Source: Trichormus sp. M33_DOE_039 (GTDB lineage Bacteria; Cyanobacteriota; Cyanobacteriia; Cyanobacteriales; Nostocaceae). From it: DNA of 37,622 bases. This document shows, piece by piece, positions 8,534 through 16,704 of this stretch. The stretch's first letter is position 1. Each line of letters starts with the position of its first letter. The notes under the pieces are model-generated. The model saw nothing but the letters and a program-made list of their open reading frames with translations, was not told the origin of the DNA and searched no databases. The stretch lies in assembly GCA_015296085.1 (NCBI GenBank), contig DVDT01000065.1:1-37622 (forward strand), written 5' to 3'. The position numbers and the translations under genes were made by a program.

Positions 8534-9624
8534 ATATTATTTCCTAGTTAGTAAAATCGCCGTAAAATCAGTGAGTGTCAGGCTTATTTTTACTTGAGCA
8601 ATTTAGGTAGATAACAACAAGTATTTATATAGCGATGTTCTTTCAATCTATTCCATTAATATCTCATCTGTTTGATTTCAACCTGCCAAAATGGCAATAA
8701 TTAGCTTTATTTTTACTTTAATTTTTGATGTTTTCTCTACCAAATCTTTATAGTCAATGCGCTTATTTAATAAAAGCAACTCAAGATTCTTCAAATAAAG
8801 AAATTGAATTAGAACTCATTATTTTTCTAAAATATTGATTAATTGCTTAGTTCTGAATTATACACAAATAAAATATTGAACATTCAGATGTTCAACTTAA
8901 TTTAAGACTTATCATCCTTATCAATCAGGAACAAATAATTTCTACAACTATTAAATTATACTTTATACTTACATATTTTTTGTATTATTTATTACACAAA
9001 TATTTTATTTATAATAATTTATCAATAATAGTTAGTAATGTATTTTCAACTTTATCAGTTTTGTGTAGTTCAATGATCATCTACTAGAAAAACTGTCTTA
9101 AGGTAGATGTAAATGAATATAATTCAGTATCGTACTTAGAGATGATTTTGCTGATCAGATGTTGGAGGATTGTGCAGTAGGTAGATAAAGTATGACTACC
9201 CGAAGATCGCTTATATTTAGTATATTTTTATACAAAATTTATTATTTACTGATAAAGCAGATAATTGCTCTATAGATGAAACTACATAGCAACCCTGAGA
9301 TATTCAATGCCACGAATATGACATCAGCTGTTATTTCCATTTATCATCATGAAGTTACAACAACCGGATATTTTAGATAGGTAGAAATTATTTTTTTAGG
9401 GAAAATATTAATGAGCAAGCGGTGAAAATACCGTAGGGAGTTTTTTTTGATACAAAATAGAGGTCAATAATTCGCTCTTGTTTGCTCTACATCTGTCAGG
9501 ACTGGGAATAATTATGAATTTTGTGGATTTTAAATTTTTCCATCCCAAATCTAAAATCCAAAATTCTCCAGCCTTCTCTTGTGGTGTAAATTAATATAGA
9601 TGTACTATCAAGTGTCAACAATTG
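8534..9624. other. 1.09-kb AT-rich gene-poor region
   Basis: No open frame of 60 codons or more on either strand. I read the possible short frames. The longest are a 34-codon plus-strand frame at 9276-9380 (Thr/Ser-rich, no Cys) and a 33-codon hydrophobic one opposite it (ATG at 9340), neither with a convincing ribosome binding site. Around 9541-9564 there is an AAATCTAAAATCCAAAATTC-type stretch seen often in Nostoc spacers. Promoters for the APH gene should lie at the left end. A very short gene or RNA here cannot be ruled out. Confidence 0.6.
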
Positions 9625-9945
9625 CTACCGCACAGCAACAAGTTGATTTACCATGACTGTCAGTGCCAGCATCCCTAAAATAGTCATTAGACCTGCTGGC
9701 ATAAATTTGCGTGTTTTGGCTAATCTCAAGGCAAAGAAAATGACTAAAACAGCAGTGATGCAGGTTGTAAAAATCAAAGCCCAGGCTTGTCCTTGCAATT
9801 GCAAGTAAGCACCAAGCATCAGTATTAAACCGCTAACCAGACCACTCAGGAGGGAAACTTGACTATTAGCTTGAAAGTAACCAATAATGCCACCAATGAT
9901 CGCTAACATACCATAGGCGATCGCAGCAATTATACTTAAATTCAT
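9625..9945 (-). CDS. TMEM14-family membrane protein
   Basis: A 106-residue, very hydrophobic protein with about four membrane helices. The sequence follows the cyanobacterial/plastid TMEM14 (UPF0136) pattern: YGMLAIIGGIIGYFQANSQV, LLSGLVSGLILMLGAYLQLQGQ, and a conserved positively charged stretch ALRLAKTRKFMPAGLM before the last helix. Plant relatives (FAX1) take part in fatty-acid export from plastids; the bacterial role is not established. It is divergent from the DUF815 gene, with a 140-158-bp spacer. Confidence 0.85.
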   Translation of the reverse strand: MNLSIIAAIAYGMLAIIGGIIGYFQANSQVSLLSGLVSGLILMLGAYLQLQGQAWALIFTTCITAVLVIFFALRLAKTRKFMPAGLMTILGMLALTVMVNQLVAVR

Positions 9946-10103
9946 GGTTAATCCTTATGTAGATTTTGCTTTTCCTACCTAGTCCCGCAGAGAATCAACC
10001 TGTTTCACATTGAATCTATATACAGTGTGTAACGAGGATGCTGATAAAAGCTAAGTTCTTTATTTTGAATTTTGAATTCCTTTGATTGACGGATAATCCA
10101 GCT

Positions 10104-11453
10104 ATGCCCACGGCAAGTTCTTCTTCCTATGCCCATATTCAATTTCTCCAACGCCAAGCAGCGTCGCTTCTACTTTATCAATCAGTTCTTCAAGATGAAG
10201 TAGGAATTGCCTTTTTGGAATTGTTGCAAGCTATTCGCTACACCGATGCTGATGCAAGGGGTTGCTTACAGGCTTATGGTAGTTACTTTCGTGCCTTAGC
10301 AAATCAACAGCAAACGTGGGAAGACTACCTCATCACTCAAATTCTCACAGCGGAAAATCCGTTCACGAAACTAGCCCAACAGCGAGACATGGAGGCTTTA
10401 CCTCAGGCTTTACTAGCCGCAGCCCAGCATGATTTACAAATATTACAGAGTCTTTACGAATGCAGTAGTGCGATTTTGAGTGAATGGGTACAAGGCGTAG
10501 GACATTTAGCCGTGTCTCCTGTGGTGTGGTACGTTGAACCAGAGGACACAGCTAAAGAAGCAGGGCTAGCATTCTCTCTGCACCACACTGACAATTGGGG
10601 AGAGTTAGTAGCAGACTTAGCAAACCACTATCGGCAATTTGGTACAGGCTTGTTTGCCCAATATCGCGCATTGCGTTGGCAAGGAGGACAATTTATTGGT
10701 ATTCCTTACCCTGATCCCGTGAAGTTGCATCACCTCGTGGGTTATGAATCCCAGAAAGATGCCCTGATCAAAAATACAGAATTTTTATTAGCAGAAGAGG
10801 TAGCACTGCACGTATTACTGTATGGGACTCGTGGCGCAGGTAAATCTTCCTTAGTCAAGGCTTTGTTGAATGAATATAGCCATCGCTACCTCCGCCTGCT
10901 AGAAGTGACAAAATCAGACTTGCAAGATTTACCAACCATTGTGGAAAAGTTACGTGGCTTACCACAGAAATTTATTATTTTTGTTGATGATTTATCTTTT
11001 GAAGAAGATGATGATGCGTTTAAAGCCTTAAAAGTGGTTTTAGAAGGGAACTTAACTGCTAGACCACAAAATGTAGTTGTGTATGCTACGTCTAACCGTC
11101 GTCACCTGATTCGGGAATTCTTTGCTGATCGACCGACTCCCAAAGACAATGAAGAAGTTCATGCTTGGGATACCATGCAAGAGAAACTTTCCTTTAGCGA
11201 TCGCTTTGGTTTAACTTTAACCTTTGAGTCCGCCGACCAAAAAACATACTTGCAAATTGTACAGCATCTTGCCGTACAAGCTGGAATTGACCTCACCCAG
11301 CAAGATTTAGAATTTCAAGCCTTACAATGGGCAACACGTCATAATGGACGTTCTGGAAGAACAGCACGACAATTTATCGATTTTCTCAAAGCAGAATTAT
11401 CACTTTTTGGAGGCAATAACAATACATCAGACATCAAATCATCAGTCAGTTGA
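10104..11453 (+). CDS. DUF815-family AAA+ ATPase
   Basis: About 450 residues. The C-terminal 280 residues are a P-loop ATPase of the DUF815 type: Walker A GTRGAGKSS near residue 240, Walker B FIIFVDDLSFEEDD near 292, a sensor-1-like VVVYATSNRRHL, then a DRFGLTLTF segment and an Arg-rich HNGRSGRTARQF. The N-terminal half is helical and unrecognised. I chose the ATG at 10104; a TTG at 10086 would add six residues in frame. It is followed by 256 bp of spacer and then the TerB-C gene on the same strand. Whether it works with that island is unknown. DUF815 proteins are widespread in cyanobacteria without known function. Confidence 0.85.
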   Translation: MPTASSSSYAHIQFLQRQAASLLLYQSVLQDEVGIAFLELLQAIRYTDADARGCLQAYGSYFRALANQQQTWEDYLITQILTAENPFTKLAQQRDMEALPQALLAAAQHDLQILQSLYECSSAILSEWVQGVGHLAVSPVVWYVEPEDTAKEAGLAFSLHHTDNWGELVADLANHYRQFGTGLFAQYRALRWQGGQFIGIPYPDPVKLHHLVGYESQKDALIKNTEFLLAEEVALHVLLYGTRGAGKSSLVKALLNEYSHRYLRLLEVTKSDLQDLPTIVEKLRGLPQKFIIFVDDLSFEEDDDAFKALKVVLEGNLTARPQNVVVYATSNRRHLIREFFADRPTPKDNEEVHAWDTMQEKLSFSDRFGLTLTFESADQKTYLQIVQHLAVQAGIDLTQQDLEFQALQWATRHNGRSGRTARQFIDFLKAELSLFGGNNNTSDIKSSVS

Positions 11454-11536
11454 TGGAAAAACACAACTATGTTAAAGACGATAAACTAGGCTAAAACCCT
11501 CTTCCCTTCTGCCTAACTTGCGGGAAGAATTTCGCG

Positions 11537-11563
11537 TAGATTGCTTCCCTGAAAGGGTACTGC
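11537..11563. repeat. interspersed repeat fragment (GTAGNTTGCTTCCC type)
   Basis: GTAGATTGCTTCCCTGAAAG and the following bases contain a small CCCT/AGGG hairpin. The unit resembles the repeats at 14431-14450 and 19951-19963, so it appears to be a scattered cyanobacterial spacer repeat rather than a gene-specific site. Confidence 0.5.
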
Positions 11564-11709
11564 CTGATCCCAATTACAAATATTTAAATCGTTCTATTTA
11601 AACTTAAAAAATTGCAGTAGTTTGCAACTAAATGAGGTACACAACCAGAGAATTCACATAAAAATTCTTCTTCCTTCTGTCTTTTGACTTCTGCCTCCAA
11701 ACCAGCAAT

Positions 11710-12975
11710 ATGCAGTCATCTATGTTCAGCAATCGATTTATATTAGGTATCGTTGCCTTTAGTGTCAGCTTTGGTCTTAGCCTAGTTCCGAAGTGGGATT
11801 TTAACCAAGCTTTTCTCACAGGAGTAATTACTGTAGTTGCTACCTATGCAGCTGCCTTATTTGTAGATAAGCGACGTAGAACCCATGAACTGCTGATTTT
11901 GGCTTCCTTTCGCAAACGTATTAAAGAAACGGAAGGACTAAAACTTCGGGTTGTCAGAGAAATTGAGCAAATAGAAACCCACCGTAATTTACTTTACAAC
12001 GAAACTAAGCAATTACAAAATCACATCCTCGAATGTCGCAACCAAAGAGATACTTTACATCGAGAATTAGGCACATTCGCCGCACAAAAAAAACAATTGG
12101 AGTCAGAACTTATTAACTTTAGAACAGAAATTCAAAGTTTAGAAAATAATCAAACTGAACTGCATCATTTACTATCAAACTTAACATCAGAAAAACGCCG
12201 TATAGAATCTAATTATAATGCGTTTCATGCTGAAATTAACCAGTTGCAAACTCATATACAAGAACTTAGACAAGAAAAACAAGAAATAGAAAGCAATATC
12301 ACCCTCTTAGGTAGAATTAAACCTCAGTTAGAAGAGAAGCTTTATGAATTGCGACTAGAGATTCAAAACTTAGAATCAGAAAAAAATCAACAAAATCAAT
12401 TGCTGCTAGCTACAACAAACGAAAAAGATGATGTGACAGCCACAATCAATTCCTTGCAATCTCAAAAATCACAGCAACAAGAACAATTACAACAATTAAA
12501 AAATGAAGTTTCTCTACTGCAACAAGAACGTGATTTGTTGCAAAATCAAGTTTGGGAGCTACTACAGCAAATAGAAACATTTAATCAAGAAACTATTTCT
12601 GAAGATTCATCAGAAGAAAATCTTGAAGTATTTCCTTTTGCCGACTTACTAGAAACTGAAGAAACATCGGATACTATACCTGAGATATGGGATCAATTCT
12701 TTAATCAATTACCAGGACATGAATTTCAGGTATTAAAAGCCATAGTCGAACAAGATAATCCTCACCCAACTATTAAAAAAATAGCTGAATCTAATATTAC
12801 CATGCCTAATATATTAATCGATTCTATAAATGAACTTGCTAGTGATGTTATCGGTGAATTAATTATTGAAACAACTGCGGATAAACCAGCAATTTCTCCA
12901 GAACATATCCATCATGTCATCCAAATGATTGCCTTGTATGAAAACCTCATGGCTAGACACGCCTCCTCAAATTAA
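11710..12975 (+). CDS. membrane-anchored coiled-coil TerB-C domain protein
   Basis: A 421-residue protein in three parts. Residues ~8-52 contain two hydrophobic helices (ILGIVAFSVSFGLSLV and FLTGVITVVATYAAALFV) followed by KRRRT, a positive-inside anchor. Residues ~65-290 are a long coiled coil rich in Gln, Glu and Leu. Residues ~300-421 resemble the TerB-C domain of tellurite-resistance-associated proteins (W near the start, FQVLKAIVEQ, MPNILIDSINELASDVIGELIIE, ISPEHIHHV). TerB-C proteins are known to occur beside helicases and ATPases in predicted stress or phage-defence loci. The two genes that follow here are exactly such partners. The TerB-C assignment rests on pattern memory, not a search. 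Confidence 0.68.
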   Translation: MQSSMFSNRFILGIVAFSVSFGLSLVPKWDFNQAFLTGVITVVATYAAALFVDKRRRTHELLILASFRKRIKETEGLKLRVVREIEQIETHRNLLYNETKQLQNHILECRNQRDTLHRELGTFAAQKKQLESELINFRTEIQSLENNQTELHHLLSNLTSEKRRIESNYNAFHAEINQLQTHIQELRQEKQEIESNITLLGRIKPQLEEKLYELRLEIQNLESEKNQQNQLLLATTNEKDDVTATINSLQSQKSQQQEQLQQLKNEVSLLQQERDLLQNQVWELLQQIETFNQETISEDSSEENLEVFPFADLLETEETSDTIPEIWDQFFNQLPGHEFQVLKAIVEQDNPHPTIKKIAESNITMPNILIDSINELASDVIGELIIETTADKPAISPEHIHHVIQMIALYENLMARHASSN

Positions 12976-13057
12976 ATTTTCAGGTACGTTGTAAAATAGT
13001 CATTATCATAGGTTGATCGATATACCTTGGCGTTGATATCCAAATACAGTAAAATAC

Positions 13058-14386
13058 ATGGCAAAGCTCAAACTCTCGAAAAAAACTACAACTGCTTTAA
13101 TTAATTCTCTCAGTGCTGGAGTAGTTCCCAGAATAGGAGTTGAACACATAGCAGTTGGTCGAGAAAAAGAACTTAAAAGCCTATTACAAAATCTCGATGA
13201 TATAGCCGAAGGTGTCGCCGCATTTCGTTTTATAATTGGCAACTATGGTTCTGGTAAAAGCTTCATGCTGCAAATGATCCGTAACCGTGCGATCGAGCAG
13301 GGTTTTGTGGTCGCTGATGCTGATTTATCTTCAGAACGTCGGCTAGCAGGAAGCAACAATGAAGGCTTGGCTACCTATCGTGAATTAATGAGTCATCTCT
13401 CTACGAAAACTCGTCCTGATGGTGGAGCATTAGTTTCAATTTTAGAAGGTTGGATTAATAAAATTCAACAAGAAGTAGCTAAAGAAACTAATTTACATCC
13501 CCATGATGAAGGTTTTGATGACCAAGTAGAAGCAAAAATTAGGGAAGTTGTACAGTATATAGAAGATTTAGTTCATGGTTTTGATTTTGGCACAGTAATT
13601 ATTTCTTATTGGCGAGGTTATCGTTTAGATAATGATGACTTAAAAAACTCTGCATTACGTTGGCTAAGAGGAGAATTTAACACTAAAATCGAAGCTAAAG
13701 CTGCCCTAGGAGTGCGTGTCATTATTGATGATGATAGTTGGTATGATTACATCAAGCTCTTAGGGAAATTTGTCGCTGAAATTGGCTATAAAGGCTTATT
13801 AATTTTGATTGATGAAGCAGTAAATATTTACCAAATTTCAACTACAGTTACTCGCGAAAAAAACTATAACCGACTGCTAGCAATGTTTAATGACACGATG
13901 CAGTGCAAAGCAGAAAATTTAGGTATTTTTATTGGTGGCACAACAAAATTTTTAGAAGATCCCAACCGTGGACTATTTGCAGATCAAGCTTGGCGTAGAC
14001 GCACTAAGGAAAGCCGTTTTGCTACTCAAGTTGATGTGCAAGAATTTTTGGGGCCAGTGATTCGGCTTAATCCTTTGAGTGAAGCGGAAATTCTCAGTTT
14101 GTTACAACGTTTAACCGAGATTCATGCTACTCATTTTAGTTATGATAAAACTTTGGCAATTCGTGAATTAAAGGAATTTGTACAAGAAATTGTTAACCGC
14201 TTAGGAGCAGAAGCATTACTAACACCAGGTGAAATTGTTCGTGATTTTATTAGTGTGTTGAATATCCTGCACCACAATCCCAAAATTGTCTTCAGTGAAC
14301 TCATTCATGGCTCTCAATTTAAGCCTACTGGTGTGGGTAAAGATACAGGTTTAAATGAAGATAACGCCGCAGAGTTTAGTTTGTAG
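13058..14386 (+). CDS. BREX BrxD-like ATP-binding protein (DUF2791 type)
   Basis: A 442-residue P-loop ATPase. Walker A is FIIGNYGSGKSFML near residues 56-69, and Walker B with a downstream acidic residue is GLLILIDEAVNIY near 247. There is an Arg-rich segment QAWRRRTKESRF, and the C-terminal third (LNPLSEAEILSLLQRL, LLTPGEIVRDFISVLNIL) resembles a helical lid. The N-terminal ALINSLSAGVVPRIGVEHIAVGRE is the classical opening of BREX ATP-binding proteins. It is flanked by the TerB-C gene (82 bp upstream) and the helicase (139 bp downstream). In BREX type 2 systems BrxD accompanies the helicase BrxHI; no PglX, PglZ or methylase is present in this window. Confidence 0.82.
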   Translation: MAKLKLSKKTTTALINSLSAGVVPRIGVEHIAVGREKELKSLLQNLDDIAEGVAAFRFIIGNYGSGKSFMLQMIRNRAIEQGFVVADADLSSERRLAGSNNEGLATYRELMSHLSTKTRPDGGALVSILEGWINKIQQEVAKETNLHPHDEGFDDQVEAKIREVVQYIEDLVHGFDFGTVIISYWRGYRLDNDDLKNSALRWLRGEFNTKIEAKAALGVRVIIDDDSWYDYIKLLGKFVAEIGYKGLLILIDEAVNIYQISTTVTREKNYNRLLAMFNDTMQCKAENLGIFIGGTTKFLEDPNRGLFADQAWRRRTKESRFATQVDVQEFLGPVIRLNPLSEAEILSLLQRLTEIHATHFSYDKTLAIRELKEFVQEIVNRLGAEALLTPGEIVRDFISVLNILHHNPKIVFSELIHGSQFKPTGVGKDTGLNEDNAAEFSL

Positions 14387-14525
14387 TCAGGATTTTATTT
14401 TTAAATGCAAAGTAACGCAGCGAAAAGTATGTAGCTTGCTTCCCGTAGGGTGTGGAGGCTTCCTCCGATTAGAAGTTCGTTAGAAACGCGGAGTATGGAA
14501 AATGAAGGGGTGACAAAGAACAAAC
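14387..14525. repeat. spacer with interspersed repeat and small hairpins
   Basis: The gap between the BrxD-like and helicase genes contains TGTAGCTTGCTTCCCGTAGG (from 14431), then GGAGG-CTT-CCTCC, a 5-bp hairpin. The 13-mer TGTAGCTTGCTTC also occurs at 19951. These are short scattered repeats typical of Nostoc-type spacers and not an obvious terminator. Confidence 0.6.
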
Positions 14526-16688
14526 ATGAGTGATGCTTTTAACCGACTTGCACCTTTTATTCAAGAATATATTTATCACCACAACTGGACGGAATTACGA
14601 CCAGTTCAAGCAGCAGCTTGTCAAGTGATATTTGACACCGATGCTCATTTACTAATTGCCGCCGCCACAGCAGCCGGAAAAACAGAAGCAGCATTTTTAC
14701 CTGTATTAACTGTTTTACATAACAATCCTACTAATACCATAGGTGCATTATATATTGGCCCTATTAAAGCTTTAATTAATGACCAATTTGAACGCCTCAA
14801 TGACTTACTAAAAACCGCCGATATACCCGTCTATCATTGGCATGGTGATGTCGCTCAAAGCCGCAAAAATAAGCTGCTACAAAATCCCCAAGGGATTCTG
14901 CAAATTACACCAGAATCTCTAGAAAGTTTATTAGTCAATAAGCATAAAGATTTACTCCGATTATTTAGCGATTTGAGATTTGTTGTCATTGATGAAATTC
15001 ATGCTTTCATGGGGACTGAACGTGGTTGTCAAATTATCTGTCAGTTGCAGCGTTTGGCCAATTTAACCCAAACCAAACCACGCCGCATTGGTTTGTCAGC
15101 AACTCTCGGTGATTACTCAATGGCTGAGGATTGGTTGCGTTCTGGTACTGATAAACCAGTGATTACACCAAAAGTTGAGGCAGGAAAACGCCAAATTAAA
15201 TTAGCTTTAGAACACTTTTATATTAATAATGAGGAATCAGATACAGCAGACTATGAGCAATATATTTTTCATTTAAGTCAAGCTCGTAAATGTTTGATAT
15301 TCGCGAATAATCGCTCGCAAACCGAATCAATTATTGCTTCATTGAGAGAGATTGCTGTTCATCAATCACTCCCAGATATTTATCATGTACATCACGGTAG
15401 TATCTCTGCTAGTTTGCGGCAAGTGGCAGAAAATGCCATGCGCGAACCTCATCAATCTGCTGTCACTGCGGCTACTTTAACTTTAGAATTAGGTATAGAT
15501 ATTGGTCATTTAGAGCGAGTTATTCAGTTAGAATCACCGCTTTCTGTAGCTAGTTTTTTGCAGCGTTTGGGACGCGCAGGAAGAAGAGGTGAAGCAGCGG
15601 ATATGCGCTTTGTCTGTGCTGAGGATGAACTCTCAGCCGACGCATCTTTACCAGAACAAATTCCTTGGCAACTATTACAGTGTATTGCGATTATTCAACT
15701 TTATTTAGAAGAACGTTGGATTGAACCAATTAAGCCAATTCAATATCCTTTGAGTTTGCTATATCATCAGACGATGAGTGTTCTGGTAGCCACAGAAGCA
15801 ATTTCACCAACTGCATTAGCTCAACAGATTTTAACTTTGCCACCATTTGCGGCAATTTCCCAAGAAGATTATAAATTATTGTTACGTTATTTAATTGATA
15901 TTGGACATCTTCAACGTACTGAGCAAGGTAAGTTAATTTTAGGTTTAGCCGCAGAGAAAATAGTAGGCAAGTTTCAGTTCTATGCTGTCTTTGCTGATAA
16001 TCAAGAATATAGTGTCAAGCAAGGCAGTACAGCAATTGGTAGTATTATTATGCCGCCTCCTGTTGGTAGTCAATTCGCGTTGGCTGGGAGAAGTTGGGAA
16101 GTATTAGAAATTGACTTTAAAAAAAGAAATATCATAGTTAAGCCAGTGGAAGGTAAAGCTACTAGTTACTGGCGGGGTGGTGGGGGTACGATTCATACTA
16201 AAGTTCTGCAAAGAATGAAGCAAGCTTTACTGGAAGATATAGAATATAGCTATTTACAAAAAAATGCTCACCAACGTTTACAGATAGCCCGCAAGTTGGT
16301 ACAGAAAGCTGGATTAGATCAACAAAATATTTTGCGATTAGAAAATGGTAAATGCTGCATTTTTCCTTGGATGGGAACTGTTGCTTACCGGACTTTAGTG
16401 AGATTAATTAACAACTTTTGCCGGGAATCTTTGGAAATTAGTAGCATTGGTGGGATTAATCCCTATTATTTGACAATGAACATAGGGAAAAATAAATTTA
16501 AAGAGGTGTGCCAAGAAATCATAGCTTTGTGTGAGCAGAGAATCATTCCAGAATCTTTAGTGAGTGATGCGGAAGCACCACAAATGCAAAAGTATGATGA
16601 ATTTATTCCTTACCCGCTTTTACGCAAAGCTTTTGTTTATGATTATTTAGATTTGGCAGAAGTTCAGCAATTAGTATCACATTGGTAG
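14526..16688 (+). CDS. Lhr/BrxHI-like DEAD/DEAH-box helicase
   Basis: A 720-residue superfamily 2 helicase. Motifs: Q-like LRPVQAAA, motif I ATAAGKTEA near residue 48, motif II DEIH near 156 (VVIDEIHAFMGTERG), motif III LSATLGD near 190, motif IV LIFANNRSQTE, motif V TLTLELGIDIGH, and motif VI QRLGRAGRRGE near 345. The gap between motif II and motif III and the ~350-residue C-terminal region (a winged-helix-like segment and an LILGLAAEKIVG... domain) match Lhr-type helicases. It is shorter than full Lhr (~1400) and similar to BrxHI of BREX type 2. It follows the BrxD-like ATPase, the natural partner, and ends 13-16 bp before the kinase-WD40 gene. Confidence 0.87.
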   Translation: MSDAFNRLAPFIQEYIYHHNWTELRPVQAAACQVIFDTDAHLLIAAATAAGKTEAAFLPVLTVLHNNPTNTIGALYIGPIKALINDQFERLNDLLKTADIPVYHWHGDVAQSRKNKLLQNPQGILQITPESLESLLVNKHKDLLRLFSDLRFVVIDEIHAFMGTERGCQIICQLQRLANLTQTKPRRIGLSATLGDYSMAEDWLRSGTDKPVITPKVEAGKRQIKLALEHFYINNEESDTADYEQYIFHLSQARKCLIFANNRSQTESIIASLREIAVHQSLPDIYHVHHGSISASLRQVAENAMREPHQSAVTAATLTLELGIDIGHLERVIQLESPLSVASFLQRLGRAGRRGEAADMRFVCAEDELSADASLPEQIPWQLLQCIAIIQLYLEERWIEPIKPIQYPLSLLYHQTMSVLVATEAISPTALAQQILTLPPFAAISQEDYKLLLRYLIDIGHLQRTEQGKLILGLAAEKIVGKFQFYAVFADNQEYSVKQGSTAIGSIIMPPPVGSQFALAGRSWEVLEIDFKKRNIIVKPVEGKATSYWRGGGGTIHTKVLQRMKQALLEDIEYSYLQKNAHQRLQIARKLVQKAGLDQQNILRLENGKCCIFPWMGTVAYRTLVRLINNFCRESLEISSIGGINPYYLTMNIGKNKFKEVCQEIIALCEQRIIPESLVSDAEAPQMQKYDEFIPYPLLRKAFVYDYLDLAEVQQLVSHW

Positions 16689-16704
16689 TACTCAGAATGT
16701 TTTG

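Noticed and set aside
8641-9110. Short frames of 12-23 codons as lanthipeptide precursors
   Set aside because: Each is too short, lacks a leader-core layout and has no ribosome binding site; expected by chance in AT-rich DNA.
11583-11602. TTTAAAT/ATTTAAA inverted repeat before the TerB-C gene
   Set aside because: Only A/T pairs, 7 bp, common by chance in such DNA; not a credible terminator or operator.
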